A DNA stretch of 64,000 bases from assembly GCF_002283555.1 (NCBI RefSeq), contig NZ_MVOI01000003.1, forward strand, positions 518,536 to 582,535, read 5' to 3'. The position numbers and the translations under genes are program-made. Shown here piece by piece: positions 18,481 through 27,823 of the stretch (positions within the stretch are counted from its first letter, which is position 1; each line of letters starts with the position of its first letter). Under the pieces are notes generated by a model. That model was not told the DNA's origin. It saw only the letters and a program-made list of their open reading frames with translations, and made no database searches. Source of the DNA: Rubrivirga sp. SAORIC476. GTDB taxonomy: Bacteria > Bacteroidota > Rhodothermia > Rhodothermales > Rubricoccaceae.

Positions 18481-19464
18481 CTAGTCGAACGAGATGGTCT
18501 GGGAGCGCGCCGCCTCGACGAGTTCGCGGTACTGGGCCGGCGTCACGTCCGGCACGAACGTCGAGACCGGGTTGATGGGCGTCCGCTCCTCGTTGAGCAG
18601 GCGGACCTCGTAGTGCAGGTGCGGCGCCGTCGAAAGGCCGGTGTTGCCACTGTAGGCGACGGTCTGGCCGCGGCGGACGAGCGAGCCCTCGCGGATGCCG
18701 TCGGCGGCACGCGAGAGGTGGGCGTAGCGCGTCACCTTGCCCGCGAGCGGGTGGTCGATCTCGATCACGTTGCCGTAGCCGCTCTTCGTGCCGACGAAGC
18801 TGACCCGGCCGTCGCCCGCCGCGTAGAGGGGCGTGCCGACGGGCGTCGGGAAGTCGACGCCGGCGTGCATGCGCGAGACGCGCAGGATGGGGTGGAAGCG
18901 CATCCCGAAGCCGGACGTGAGCCGCGCGCCCTTGAGGGGCAGGATGGCGGGCTGCTGGCGCAGGACGGCATCGCGCTGGCTGGCGAGCGTCCGGATCTCC
19001 TGGTAAGAGCGGCTCTGGAGCTGCAGCTGACGCTCCAGGCGGTCGAACGTCTCCGCGGTCTCCGTGAGCAGCTCGGCGGTGGGCGTCGAGAAGCGGGCGA
19101 AGCGCGAGTCCTCTGCGCCGCCGACGCCGAGCTGGAACTCGTCCTCCGAGATCGGCTCCGCGTTGAGGACGGTGCGGTAAATCTCGCGGTCGGTCTCGGC
19201 GAGGTCCTCCAGCTCATCCGAGAACGACGTCAACTGCGAGTGCGCCGAGGCGAGCTGGCCGCGCAGCGCGTCGATCTCCTCGGCCTGGGCGACCTCCGCG
19301 GGCGAGGTGGTCACGGTGGAGAGCACTCCGATGCCGACGGCGCTCAGCACGAGCGAGAGGCAGAGAATGGCGCCGGCCTTCAGCCACAACCCTTTCCGGC
19401 TGGGCTCGACCTCGACGAAGGTGCAGGCGTCGTGGTCGTAGTAGAAGAAGCGGTTGTCGGGCAT
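18481..19464 (-). CDS. M23-family membrane-anchored peptidoglycan endopeptidase
   Basis: A 327-residue protein with a short cytoplasmic N-terminus, one transmembrane helix (about 30-52) and a periplasmic coiled coil (about 58-170). The C-terminal LytM/M23 domain carries zinc ligands His200 and Asp204 (MHAGVDF) and HLH (282-284). The complete ligand set suggests an active D,D-endopeptidase rather than a degenerate activator. The start ATG 19464 is clear, since upstream sequence is a long hairpin. It probably acts in cell-wall elongation or division. Confidence 0.93.
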   Translation of the reverse strand: MPDNRFFYYDHDACTFVEVEPSRKGLWLKAGAILCLSLVLSAVGIGVLSTVTTSPAEVAQAEEIDALRGQLASAHSQLTSFSDELEDLAETDREIYRTVLNAEPISEDEFQLGVGGAEDSRFARFSTPTAELLTETAETFDRLERQLQLQSRSYQEIRTLASQRDAVLRQQPAILPLKGARLTSGFGMRFHPILRVSRMHAGVDFPTPVGTPLYAAGDGRVSFVGTKSGYGNVIEIDHPLAGKVTRYAHLSRAADGIREGSLVRRGQTVAYSGNTGLSTAPHLHYEVRLLNEERTPINPVSTFVPDVTPAQYRELVEAARSQTISFD

Positions 19465-19490
19465 GCGGACGAGTGGGAGGCGGTGGTGGC

Positions 19491-19533
19491 TCCCCAGTGC
19501 GGCCCCTCGCCGGGGGAGGGGCCGTACTGGGGA
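19491..19533 (-). promoter_or_regulatory. Very stable hairpin in the leader of the M23 gene
   Basis: The arms 19491-19508 and 19516-19533 pair over 18 positions (17 Watson-Crick, one G-U) with a seven-base loop. The stem begins 27 nt upstream of the M23 start codon. No T-tract follows on the minus strand, so it is more likely a leader structure, attenuator or processing site than a plain terminator. Confidence 0.55.
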
Positions 19534-20008
19534 GAGTGTGCGCGTCCGTGCACGCGCTTCCGAAACGCAACAACCGGGCCGAGACCCGGGGTGGAGCGCT
19601 CGGGCGGCCGGGGGAGGCCACTCCGGGTGGGGAAAGCGCTTCACAGCGGGGGCAAACATAGAGGGAGAGCCAGGCATTCCACAACTCCTCCCCCCGGGAT
19701 TCCCTTATCTCTCCATCATCCCCGGTGTCACGGGGTCAATTCGTAATACCCCGTCCGTCCTTGAATCGCTGGATGTTGGCGCCGCTCGCTCGCATGTGCG
19801 GCCGCTTCCCCGCTCGCCTCGACGACGGGCCGAGGGGGGACTCCATCCGTTCCCTCCACGCCCGATGATCAGGTTGAGAGCGCTCGGCGTGCGGTCGGCT
19901 GGGTGCGTCCCAGAACGTCGGCCGGATGCGAGCCTCGGCGGCGGTGTCTGCGCCTGAGCAGCGGCGGCGAGAAACGGAACGAGGGCGTACAGAGTGCCCC
20001 CCCCTGCC
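19534..20008. other. Non-coding gap with no recognised feature
   Basis: About 475 nt between the M23 leader hairpin and the 3' end of icmF. The open frames here are short, proline/arginine-rich and show no family resemblance. I see no tRNA, repeat or clear promoter, but the promoter of the M23 gene should lie within it. Confidence 0.4.
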
Positions 20009-20022
20009 CCTCGGGGCCGAGG
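20009..20022. repeat. CCTCGG/CCGAGG palindrome abutting the icmF stop
   Basis: CCTCGG(GG)CCGAGG ends at the base next to the icmF stop codon (20025-20023). It belongs to the family of 3' palindromes and could terminate icmF, although no T-tract follows. Confidence 0.45.
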
Positions 20023-23000
20023 TCACATGTTCCTCCGGTACTGCCCGCCGACCTCGAAGAGCGCCGCCGTGATCTGCCCCAGCGACGCCACGCGGACCGT
20101 CTCCAGCAGCGACTCGAACACATTCTCCCCCTCCCGGGCCACGCGCTGCAGCTCGGTGAGCGCCGCCGCCGACTCGTCGGCGTGGCGGCGGTGGAAGCGG
20201 GCGACGCCGTCGAGCTGGCGCTGCTTCTCGGCGTCCGTGCCGCGCATCAGCTCCACCTCGGTGGTCGTCTCGGCGCCCTCGGGCGGGAGGAACGTGTTGA
20301 CGCCCACGACCGGCAGCTCGCCCGAGTGCTTGCGGTGCTCGTAGAGCATCGACTCCTCCTGGATCTTGCCGCGCTGGTACATCGACTCCATCGCGCCGAG
20401 GACGCCGCCGCGGTCGGAGATGCGCTCGAACTCCATCAGTACGGCCTCCTCCACGAGGTCGGTGAGTGTGTCGATGATGTAGGCGCCCTGGATCGGGTTC
20501 TCGTTCTGCGCCAGCCCCAGCTCGCGGTTGATGATGAGCTGGATCGCCATGGCCCGGCGGACGCTCTCCTCGGTCGGCGTCGTGATGGCCTCATCGTAAG
20601 CGTTGGTGTGCAGCGAGTTGCAGTTGTCGTAGATCGCCAGCAGCGCCTGGAGCGTCGTCCGGATGTCGTTGAACTGGATCTCCTGCGCATGGAGGCTGCG
20701 GCCCGAGGTCTGGATGTGGTACTTGAGCTTCTGGCTGCGCTCGTCGGCCCCGTAGAGCTCCCTCATGGCGACCGACCAGATGCGCCGGGCGACGCGGCCG
20801 ATGACGGCGTACTCGGCGTCCATGCCGTTCGAGAAGAAGAACGACAGGTTGGGCGCGAAGGCCGCCACGTCCATCCCGCGCGCCCGATACGCCTCGACGT
20901 AGGTGAAGCCGTTGGCCAGCGTGAACGCCAGCTGCGAGATCGGATTCGCGCCCGCCTCGGCGATGTGGTAGCCCGAGATGGACACCGAGTAGAAGTTGCG
21001 GACGCCCTCGTCGATGAACGCCTGCTGCACGTCGGCCATGCAGCGGAGCGAGAACTCAGTCGAGAAGATGCAGGTGTTCTGGGCCTGGTCTTCCTTCAGG
21101 ATGTCGGCCTGAACAGTCCCGCGCACCGACTGCAGCGCCCGCGTCCGGATGGCCTGGTATTCGTCCTCGGAGAGCAGCCCCCACGTCACCAGCTCCGCGC
21201 CCGACGTGCCGAGCAGGCCGAGGCCCGTCCCGTCGTGCCCCTCGGGCAGGCCCGCCCCGGCGCCGGAGTCGGCCGCGTCGTCGGCGACGTAGGGCGTGTA
21301 GTGCGGCCGGTCGTCACCCAACTCGTCGGCGATCCGCGCCGCCGCGGCCTCCCACCGCCCCTCGGCCTTGAGGAACGTCTCGACCTGCTGGTCGACGGCC
21401 GTGTTCATGAACATGGCCAGGATGGCCGGGGCCGGGCCATTGATCGTCATCGAGACGCTCGTCGTCGGCGCGCACAGGTCGAAGCCCGAGTAGAGCTTCT
21501 TCATGTCGTCCAGCGTCGCGATGCTCACGCCCGACGTGCCCACCTTGCCGTAGACGTCGGGACGCGGGTCGGGGTCGCGGCCGTAGAGGGTGACGCTGTC
21601 GAAGGCCGTGCTGAGACGCTTCGCGGGCAGCCCGAGGCTGACCAGGTGAAACCGCTTGTTGGTCCGCTCCGGCGTGCCCTCGCCCGCGAACATGCGGGTC
21701 GGGTCCTCGCCCTCGCGCTTGAGCGGGAAGACGCCCGCGGTGAAGGGGAAGTGGCCGGGCAGGTTCTCGAGCAGCGCGTAGCGGAGCCGCTCGCCCGGGT
21801 CCTCGCTCCGGGGCAGCGCCACGCGCGGCACCTTCGTCCCGCTCAGCGTCTCGCGCGTCAGCGGCTGGCGGATGTCGCGCCCGCGGACGGTGTAGACCAG
21901 CTCGTCGCCCGCGTACTGCGCGGCGACGGCGTCCCAGTTCTCCAGGATGGCGCGGCTGCGCGCGTCGAGGCGGCCCCACCAGTGGTCCGCCATCTGCCCG
22001 AGGCGGGCCTCCAGCGCGTCGCGGTCCTCGGGGCCCCAGGACGCGACCTGCTTCTGGGCGCCGACCGCCTGGCCCCACTTGCGGGCCGTCGCCACCTCGG
22101 CCTCGGCCCAGCCGCGGTAGGTGCGGCACGTGTCGGCGATCTCGGCGAGGTAGCGCTGGCGCGCAGGCGGGATGACGGCCAGCTCGGACGGGTCCAGTTC
22201 GGGCAGCGTGGCGGCGTCGAACAGCGACGAGGTCCGGTCGAAGCCGTGGGCGCGGAGCTGATCCAGGAGGGCGAGGTAGAGCGCCGACACGCCCGGGTCG
22301 TTGAACTGCGCCGCCATCGTCGGATAGACCGGCATGTCGGCGGGCGGCGTCGAGAACTGGCCGCGGTTGCGCTGGACCTGCTTCTTGACGTCGCGGAGGG
22401 CGTCCTGCGCGCCGCGCTTCTCGAACTTGTTGAGCGCCACCAGATCGGCCACGTCGAGCATCCCGATCTTCTCCAGCTGCGTCGGCGCGCCGAAGTCGGA
22501 GGTCATGACGTAGAGCGACACGTCGACCAGCTCGGCCACCTCGGTGTCGGACTGGCCAATGCCGGCCGTCTCGACGATGACCAGGTCGAAGCCCGCCGCA
22601 CGGCACACGTCGACGGCGTCGCGGAGTGCGCCCGAGGTGGCGCGGTGCGCCTGGCGCGTCGCGAACGAGCGCATGTAGACGCGGTCCGCGTGCTCGCCGT
22701 ACAGGCTGTTCATCCGGATGCGGTCGCCCAGGAGCGCGCCGCCCGTTCGCCCGCGCGTCGGGTCGACGGACAGGACGGCGACGTGCACGTCGTCGAAGTC
22801 GTTCAGGACGCGCCGCACCAGTTCGTCCGTCAGCGTCGACTTGCCCGCGCCGCCAGTGCCGGTGATGCCGAGGACGGGGACCGTCGTGCGTGGGGCGTCG
22901 GGCGTGGGCTGCACCGCCGGCACCGCGCCGTCGCCGGTCGGCTCGGCCGCACGCTGCTCCACGGCGGTCAGCGCCCGAGCGACGCTCTGCACGTCCGTGG

Positions 23001-23511
23001 CGCGGGCCGCGGTCGTCGCGACCCCAGGCTCGTCGGCGTTCTGCTCGTTCTCCGCTCCCCACCCCCCGGTCCCCGATCCGCGCAGCGGGTCGACGTCGCA
23101 TGCCTCCACCATCGACGCGATCATGCCCTCCAGGCCCATCCGCATGCCGTCCTCCGGGGAGAAGATCTTGGCGACGCCGTAGGCCTCCAGCTCCTCGATC
23201 TCCTCGGGGACGATGACGCCGCCGCCGCCGCCGAACACCTTGACGTGGCCCGCGCCCCGCTCGCGGAGCAGGTCCACCATGTATTTGAAGTACTCGACGT
23301 GGCCGCCCTGGTACGACGAGATCGCGATGCCCTGCGCGTCCTCCTCGATGGCCGTGCGAACGACATCGTCCACGCTCCGGTCGTGCCCGAGGTGGATCAC
23401 CTCGACGCCCTGCGCCTGCAGGATCCGCCGCATGATGTTGATGGCCGCGTCGTGGCCGTCGAACAGGCTCGCGGCGGTGACGAAGCGGACGGGGTGCGTG
23501 GGGGTGTACAT
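20023..23511 (-). CDS. icmF: Fused isobutyryl-CoA mutase IcmF
   Basis: A 1162-residue fusion enzyme that interconverts isobutyryl-CoA and n-butyryl-CoA with adenosylcobalamin and carries its own G-protein chaperone. Order: N-terminal B12-binding domain (DGHD at 18-21), a long Gly/Ala/Pro-rich linker (about 140-210), a MeaI-type GTPase (Walker [13 protein letters not shown] about 214, [18 protein letters not shown]), then the mutase domain. Substrate-pocket residues fit IcmF rather than methylmalonyl-CoA mutase: Phe in GVFPLK (about 587) and Gln in AQNTCIF (about 808) replace Tyr and Arg. It is somewhat longer than the ~1090-residue norm because of the linker. The start ATG 23511 directly precedes the B12 domain. 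Confidence 0.95.
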   Translation of the reverse strand: MYTPTHPVRFVTAASLFDGHDAAINIMRRILQAQGVEVIHLGHDRSVDDVVRTAIEEDAQGIAISSYQGGHVEYFKYMVDLLRERGAGHVKVFGGGGGVIVPEEIEELEAYGVAKIFSPEDGMRMGLEGMIASMVEACDVDPLRGSGTGGWGAENEQNADEPGVATTAARATDVQSVARALTAVEQRAAEPTGDGAVPAVQPTPDAPRTTVPVLGITGTGGAGKSTLTDELVRRVLNDFDDVHVAVLSVDPTRGRTGGALLGDRIRMNSLYGEHADRVYMRSFATRQAHRATSGALRDAVDVCRAAGFDLVIVETAGIGQSDTEVAELVDVSLYVMTSDFGAPTQLEKIGMLDVADLVALNKFEKRGAQDALRDVKKQVQRNRGQFSTPPADMPVYPTMAAQFNDPGVSALYLALLDQLRAHGFDRTSSLFDAATLPELDPSELAVIPPARQRYLAEIADTCRTYRGWAEAEVATARKWGQAVGAQKQVASWGPEDRDALEARLGQMADHWWGRLDARSRAILENWDAVAAQYAGDELVYTVRGRDIRQPLTRETLSGTKVPRVALPRSEDPGERLRYALLENLPGHFPFTAGVFPLKREGEDPTRMFAGEGTPERTNKRFHLVSLGLPAKRLSTAFDSVTLYGRDPDPRPDVYGKVGTSGVSIATLDDMKKLYSGFDLCAPTTSVSMTINGPAPAILAMFMNTAVDQQVETFLKAEGRWEAAAARIADELGDDRPHYTPYVADDAADSGAGAGLPEGHDGTGLGLLGTSGAELVTWGLLSEDEYQAIRTRALQSVRGTVQADILKEDQAQNTCIFSTEFSLRCMADVQQAFIDEGVRNFYSVSISGYHIAEAGANPISQLAFTLANGFTYVEAYRARGMDVAAFAPNLSFFFSNGMDAEYAVIGRVARRIWSVAMRELYGADERSQKLKYHIQTSGRSLHAQEIQFNDIRTTLQALLAIYDNCNSLHTNAYDEAITTPTEESVRRAMAIQLIINRELGLAQNENPIQGAYIIDTLTDLVEEAVLMEFERISDRGGVLGAMESMYQRGKIQEESMLYEHRKHSGELPVVGVNTFLPPEGAETTTEVELMRGTDAEKQRQLDGVARFHRRHADESAAALTELQRVAREGENVFESLLETVRVASLGQITAALFEVGGQYRRNM

Positions 23512-23633
23512 CGGGGCGTCGGAAGGGCTTCCGAAAGGTAGGCGGGCGGGCGGTCCACTCCGGTGAACGCGCCGGGAATGGGGGCGTTCGGCCGTCCCTT
23601 CCGTCACCGCCGTTTCGTCCGCCCGGAGGCCCG

Positions 23634-24368
23634 CTACGCCTCCGCCTCGATCCCGAACCGGTAGCCCCGCCCCCGGACGGCCTCGAAGGGGTTCGCCACC
23701 CCGTGCGCCGCCAGCCGACGCTTCAGGTGGTGAACGTACACGTCGACGAGGTTGGTGCCGGTCTCGAAGGTGTAGCCCCAGACGCCTTCCAGCACGCTGT
23801 CTCGGGAAACGCACTGGCCGCGGTGGGCCACGAAGAAAGCCAGCACCTCGAACTGGCGGGGCGTCAGCGGCAGCGAGGCGGCCCCCACTCGCGCCTGCCG
23901 GGCGGGCCAGTCGATCACGAGCGCGCCCGAGGCGGTCGGCTGGTCGCGCGACCATGCCGGGCGATCCGGCGTCGGGCGATGACACCCGGCCCGTCGGTGC
24001 GCGACCACCTGGGCGCGGAGCAACGAGAGGTCCACCGGGAGCGCGTGGTAGCGGTCCGCCCCGACCGCGAGCGCGGGGCCGTGCTCGACGGCCGCGTCGG
24101 CGCCGACGGCGACCAGCGGAGCGCGCTCGGTGCGCCCCCGCGCGAGGGACCCGATGGCGGGCGCGCGGTAGAGGTCCCACTCGACCAGCACCGCGTCCGC
24201 CTCGGCGATGGCAGCCATCAGCCGGTTCGAGGGCCCCGTCCCGTCGGACACCGCGTCGAACGGATGGTGACTGACCGTGTGCGGCGAGGGGAAGGAGCGC
24301 CGGACTGCATTGACGACCTCGGGCGAGTCGGCGACGAGAATGGTGCGGAGGGACGAGGAGCCAGTCAT
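23634..24368 (-). CDS. OmpR/PhoB-type transcriptional regulator with degenerate receiver
   Basis: A 244-residue protein. The N-terminal receiver-like domain (about 8-125) has lost key residues: Glu63 stands where the phospho-acceptor Asp should be (DAVLVEWDL) and Leu110 replaces the conserved Lys before Pro. The C-terminal winged-helix domain (about 150-240) is canonical: [44 protein letters not shown], and RGRGYRF. It is likely phosphorylation-independent, with Glu as possible phosphomimic. It is divergent from the lipoprotein gene at 24620; 21-bp-spaced direct repeats lie between them. There is no adjacent kinase. Confidence 0.88.
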   Translation of the reverse strand: MTGSSSLRTILVADSPEVVNAVRRSFPSPHTVSHHPFDAVSDGTGPSNRLMAAIAEADAVLVEWDLYRAPAIGSLARGRTERAPLVAVGADAAVEHGPALAVGADRYHALPVDLSLLRAQVVAHRRAGCHRPTPDRPAWSRDQPTASGALVIDWPARQARVGAASLPLTPRQFEVLAFFVAHRGQCVSRDSVLEGVWGYTFETGTNLVDVYVHHLKRRLAAHGVANPFEAVRGRGYRFGIEAEA

Positions 24369-24432
24369 AGATGTGGTGAGAAAACGACGACACGCACCCT
24401 CGGCGAAGGGAGAGCATACGGCTTAACCCCGA

Positions 24433-24471
24433 CTCCATCCTCTCTAATCCACTCGTCATCAACTCTAATCC
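24433..24471 (+). promoter_or_regulatory. Direct repeats, candidate site for the OmpR-type regulator
   Basis: CTCTAATCC occurs at 24442-24450 and again at 24463-24471, 21 bp apart (two helical turns), preceded by the similar CTCCATCC at 24433-24440. PhoB/OmpR-family regulators bind such phased direct repeats. The site lies between the regulator gene and the divergent lipoprotein gene. Confidence 0.45.
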
Positions 24472-24619
24472 TGGCTCCATGCGACGCATGTTCGTGACAG
24501 CGGACCTTTGCATCACGACGAGGACACAGACATGCCACCCCGGCACCTGCACTCCTCGGACGGTCGGCTCCCGCCGACATTTCTCTCGATGCCGTCGGTT
24601 CTGCCGACCCCCTTCTCAG

Positions 24620-25561
24620 ATGATTCGTCTGACTCGCACCTTCGCGTTCGTCGCGATCCTCGCTCTCTCCGTCACCGCGTGTGACACCGCCGGCCCCGAC
24701 GCCGCCTCCAGCGCGTCGCCTGCCTTGGCCCAGTCGGCCCCCTCGACCCCGTACATGGTGTTCTCGTCGCAGGCCGCGTTCGACGAGGCGTATCAGAACC
24801 AGGCCAAGCTCTCGGCCGACCAGGCCTCCGCGACGATCCCGAGCGGCGGCACCCCGAGCCAGACCAGCTTCGGCGCCGCCGCGTCCTTCCTCTCGATGGC
24901 CGGTGCGGAGATCGCCGACGTGGAGGCCCTGGAGCGTGGCGAGATCAAGGAAGAGCAGGTGCGGGTGAGCATCGTCGAGGACACGTACCTCGCGTCGATG
25001 CTGTCGCCCACCGGCGTCATCCAGATCGGGTCGGCCGTCTACAAGATCGGCGAGACGAAGGTCTTCAGCGGCACCACCGCCAGCGTGGCCGATTTCAACA
25101 CGAAGACCGAGGCGGAGTTGGGCAGCCGCTACGAGTCCGCCCCCATCCAGCGGACGACCACGGCGTCCAGCGCGAGCGCCTTCCAGCTCCGCTGCAGCAG
25201 CGCCTTCAGCGCGGGCGGCAAGTCCTACAAGACCTGCGGCACGTCGTTCATCACCAACTGGCCCTGGGTCCTGCACTCGGCGGGCGCCTCCACGAAGGTC
25301 CTCAAGAAGTGGTGGTTCCTCTACCTCCCGACGAAGGGTGACGCGCTCGTGCTGACGGGCACCCACCGCGTCGTCGCCGGCGGCGGCGCCCTCCCGGCGG
25401 CCACCACGGTCACCCACACCGCCTCCAACTCGTACATCCTCCTCCGGATCTACAAGGCCGCGGCGGGTGGCTCGGACTTCCGCGGCACGGTCTCCGCGAC
25501 CCACCGCGGCACCGAAGGCGGCGTCCAGGCGACGACCTCCACCTCGGTCTCGCTCCCGTAG
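24620..25561 (+). CDS. Lipoprotein of unknown function
   Basis: A 313-residue protein with a lipoprotein signal (SVTAC, Cys21), then Ser/Ala-rich sequence, a helical segment (about 45-110) and a Thr/Ser-rich beta-sheet half. CSSAFSAGGKSYKTCGTSF holds a possible Cys pair and WVLHSAGASTKVLKKWWF follows. I do not recognise the family. The start is the ATG immediately before the hydrophobic signal, 141 nt inside a longer open frame. Regulation by the divergent OmpR-type protein is inferred from layout. A strong hairpin follows the stop. Confidence 0.75.
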   Translation: MIRLTRTFAFVAILALSVTACDTAGPDAASSASPALAQSAPSTPYMVFSSQAAFDEAYQNQAKLSADQASATIPSGGTPSQTSFGAAASFLSMAGAEIADVEALERGEIKEEQVRVSIVEDTYLASMLSPTGVIQIGSAVYKIGETKVFSGTTASVADFNTKTEAELGSRYESAPIQRTTTASSASAFQLRCSSAFSAGGKSYKTCGTSFITNWPWVLHSAGASTKVLKKWWFLYLPTKGDALVLTGTHRVVAGGGALPAATTVTHTASNSYILLRIYKAAAGGSDFRGTVSATHRGTEGGVQATTSTSVSLP

Positions 25562-25583
25562 CGCCCCCGCCTCGACCGGTTCT

Positions 25584-25616
25584 GCGGCCGTCCTCCCATC
25601 TCGGGGGGGCGGCCGC
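25584..25616 (+). terminator. Terminator after the lipoprotein gene
   Basis: GCGGCCG (25584-25590) pairs with CGGCCGC (25610-25616), extended by about seven further pairs including G-T wobbles; the sequence GTCTGTTTC follows. It starts 23 nt after the stop codon. Confidence 0.6.
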
Positions 25617-25764
25617 GTCTGTTTCGGGGGCCCCGTCTCAGGCGCGACGCTGCGGGGGCGAGGGCCCCGTCGGGGTGGAAGCGGCGAGGGCGTTCAGGAG
25701 CGGAACCTGTCTCCGCCGGGCTCGCTAGACCCGGACCCATCCCCCGATCCCGAAGACTCGATCC

Positions 25765-26943
25765 ATGAAGCGGTTTCGCACGGTTCTGTTCTGGTGCCAT
25801 CTCGTCGTCGGGGTGGGGGTCGCGGCCATCGTCCTGATCATGTCCGTGACGGGCGTTCTGCTGACGTACGAACGCCAGATGATCGACTGGGCGGATACGC
25901 GCGGCCTGGACGCGGCGCCGCCGACGCCCGAAGCCACCCTCCTGGACGCGGGCGACCTCCTCCAGCGCATCGCCGAGGCGGACCAGCGGCAGGGCCTTGA
26001 TCCCGCCTCGCCGTCCGCCCTCACCTGGCGCGCCGACCCCGACGCGCCGGTCGCCGTCGCCTACGGCCGAGACCGGACGCGCTTCGCGAATCCCTACACC
26101 GGCGCCGTGCTGGGCGAGGGAGACGCGGGCACCCGGGCGTTCTTCGACGCCGTCACGGGCTGGCACCGTTGGCTGGGCGCCGGCGACGACGGACGACGCG
26201 TCGGGCGGGCCATCACGGGCGCCTGCAATCTGGGCTTCCTGTTCCTCGTCCTGAGCGGGTTCTACCTGTGGTGGCCCCGGAACTGGACCCGCAAGGTGCT
26301 CCGCAACGTGACGTGGTTCCGGCGCGGGCTCTCGCCGAAGGCCCGCGACTTCAACTGGCACAACGTGATCGGGCTGTGGTCGGTCCTGCCGCTGGTGGTG
26401 ATCGTGGGCTCCGGCGTGGTCATCTCGTACCCGTGGGCGAGCGACCTCGTGTACGCGGTCGTCGGCGAGAACGGCCCGGCTGGGCCGGGACAGCCCGGCC
26501 CTCCCGACCCCGGCATGGCGCCCGAGGTCCCCGACTCCACGCAGGCCGAGGCCACCCTCGCTGTGTTCCTCGCACGGGCGGACGCGCGCCTGCCCGGCTG
26601 GCGGCGCCTCACCCTCCAGGTGCCTGCCGAGTCCGACTCGACGGTCACACTGGACCTCGACCGCGGAACCGGCGGCCAGCCCCAGCACCGGGCCGAACTC
26701 GTCGTGGACCGCCGGACGGGGGCGGAGGTCGCCTGGGAGCCCTTCGAGGCCGAGTCTGCGGCGCGGCGGGCACGCGTCATCCTCCGATTCGCCCACACGG
26801 GCGAGGTGCTCGGGGTCGTCGGCCAGACCGTCGCCGGGCTCGTCAGCCTCGGCTCGGCGCTGCTGGTGTGGACGGGCCTCGCGCTCTCGTGGCGGCGGTT
26901 CCGCGCGTGGCGCCGCCGCCGCCGACGGCTCGCGAGCGCCTGA
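25765..26943 (+). CDS. PepSY-associated membrane protein (PiuB-like)
   Basis: A 392-residue inner-membrane protein of the PepSY-TM family, often annotated as iron-regulated membrane protein. The first helix (about 15-37) is followed by a periplasmic PepSY segment (about 60-130), the conserved TGWHRWLG and FYLWWPRNW motifs with helix 2 (about 150-170), helix 3 (about 207-227, NWHNVIGLWSVLPL), a second periplasmic segment and a final helix (about 350-372). Histidines near the helix ends could bind heme or reduce ferric chelates. It precedes the dioxygenase on the same strand with a palindrome between. Confidence 0.88.
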   Translation: MKRFRTVLFWCHLVVGVGVAAIVLIMSVTGVLLTYERQMIDWADTRGLDAAPPTPEATLLDAGDLLQRIAEADQRQGLDPASPSALTWRADPDAPVAVAYGRDRTRFANPYTGAVLGEGDAGTRAFFDAVTGWHRWLGAGDDGRRVGRAITGACNLGFLFLVLSGFYLWWPRNWTRKVLRNVTWFRRGLSPKARDFNWHNVIGLWSVLPLVVIVGSGVVISYPWASDLVYAVVGENGPAGPGQPGPPDPGMAPEVPDSTQAEATLAVFLARADARLPGWRRLTLQVPAESDSTVTLDLDRGTGGQPQHRAELVVDRRTGAEVAWEPFEAESAARRARVILRFAHTGEVLGVVGQTVAGLVSLGSALLVWTGLALSWRRFRAWRRRRRRLASA

Positions 26944-26953
26944 ACGTAGCCCA

Positions 26954-26977
26954 GCCCACCTCGGCGCCGAGGCGGGC
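26954..26977. repeat. CCTCGG/CCGAGG hairpin after the PepSY gene
   Basis: GCCCACCTCGG (26954-26964) pairs with CCGAGGCGGGC (26967-26977) with one mismatch, 10 nt after the stop codon. Confidence 0.45.
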
Positions 26978-27013
26978 ACGGTCCTTCGTGACGCCTCTCC
27001 CCGCCCCGATCCC

Positions 27014-27733
27014 ATGCACGACCATCCACATCCTCTCGGCCACGGCGACGTCGGCTCGGTGCTCACACGCCGGGAGGCGCTCGGCCTGTTCACGACCCCG
27101 TTCCTGCTCGCCTTCGCCGGGTGCGAGGAGACGACGGCTGGCGAAGACGAGCCTCTCTCCGGCTCGTGCGTCGTCCGCCCGGAGCTGACCGAGGGCCCTT
27201 TCTACGTCGACGCAGAATTGCTGAGGAGCGACATCCGCGAGGACCGGGCGGGCGTTCCGCTGGCCCTGGCGTTCAGCGTCTCGCGCGTCGCGGGGTCCGC
27301 CTGCGAGTTGCTTCCTGGTGCCATCGTGGACGTCTGGCACGCCGACGCGTCGGGCGCCTACTCCGGGGTGGGCAGCCAGAGCGGCACCCGCTTCCTGCGC
27401 GGCAGCCAGCAGACCGGCGCCGACGGCGCGGCGCGGTTCACGACGATCTACCCCGGCTGGTACGCAGGCCGCACGCCCCACATCCACTTCAAGGTGCGGT
27501 CCCCGGCCCCGTCTGCCTCGGCGTACGAGTTCACGTCCCAGCTCTTCTTCGACGATGCCCTGTCGCGGGAGATCTACACGTCCGCGGCGCCTTACGCCAC
27601 ACGCGGGGTGCAGGACCGCTCCAACGCCAGCGACGGCATCTACCGCCGGGGCGGCGCGCGGATGCTGCTCGACGTGTCGGAGACGGATGGCGCCTACACG
27701 GCTGCGTTCGACATCGCACTGCTCATCGACTGA
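27014..27733 (+). CDS. Intradiol ring-cleavage dioxygenase family protein, exported
   Basis: A 239-residue protein with twin-arginine TRREALGLF (18-26), a hydrophobic stretch and a possible lipobox AFAGC (Cys37), so Tat-exported and perhaps lipid-anchored. The dioxygenase fold shows the ferric ligands: Tyr116 (SGAYSG), Tyr150 (PGWY), His156 and His158 (TPHIH). Family members oxidise catechol-type rings or related compounds such as protocatechuate. Exported versions are poorly characterised, so the substrate is unknown. It is followed by two consecutive hairpins. Confidence 0.9.
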   Translation: MHDHPHPLGHGDVGSVLTRREALGLFTTPFLLAFAGCEETTAGEDEPLSGSCVVRPELTEGPFYVDAELLRSDIREDRAGVPLALAFSVSRVAGSACELLPGAIVDVWHADASGAYSGVGSQSGTRFLRGSQQTGADGAARFTTIYPGWYAGRTPHIHFKVRSPAPSASAYEFTSQLFFDDALSREIYTSAAPYATRGVQDRSNASDGIYRRGGARMLLDVSETDGAYTAAFDIALLID

Positions 27734-27735
27734 CC

Positions 27736-27802
27736 GGCCCGCCTCGGCACCGAGGCGGGCCGAACGAAGACGGGGGAGCCGGGCGCGGTGCCGGCTCCCC
27801 CG
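27736..27802. terminator. Two consecutive 12-bp hairpins between convergent genes
   Basis: GGCCCGCCTCGG/CCGAGGCGGGCC (27736-27761, two-base centre) is followed by CGGGGGAGCCGG/CCGGCTCCCCCG (27771-27802, eight-base loop). They separate the dioxygenase (plus) from the symporter (minus), as expected for a bidirectional terminator. The first is the longest member of the CCTCGG palindrome family. Confidence 0.7.
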
Positions 27803-27823
27803 TACGGATCTCGCAGGCGCAGC

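Noticed and set aside
19736-20026. A 96-codon minus-strand frame in the gap next to icmF
   Set aside because: Proline/arginine/serine-rich, overlaps the icmF stop and a palindrome, and shows no motif; not supported as a gene.
19903-23541. A 1212-codon plus-strand frame opposite icmF
   Set aside because: Low-complexity antisense shadow; icmF has complete catalytic motifs.
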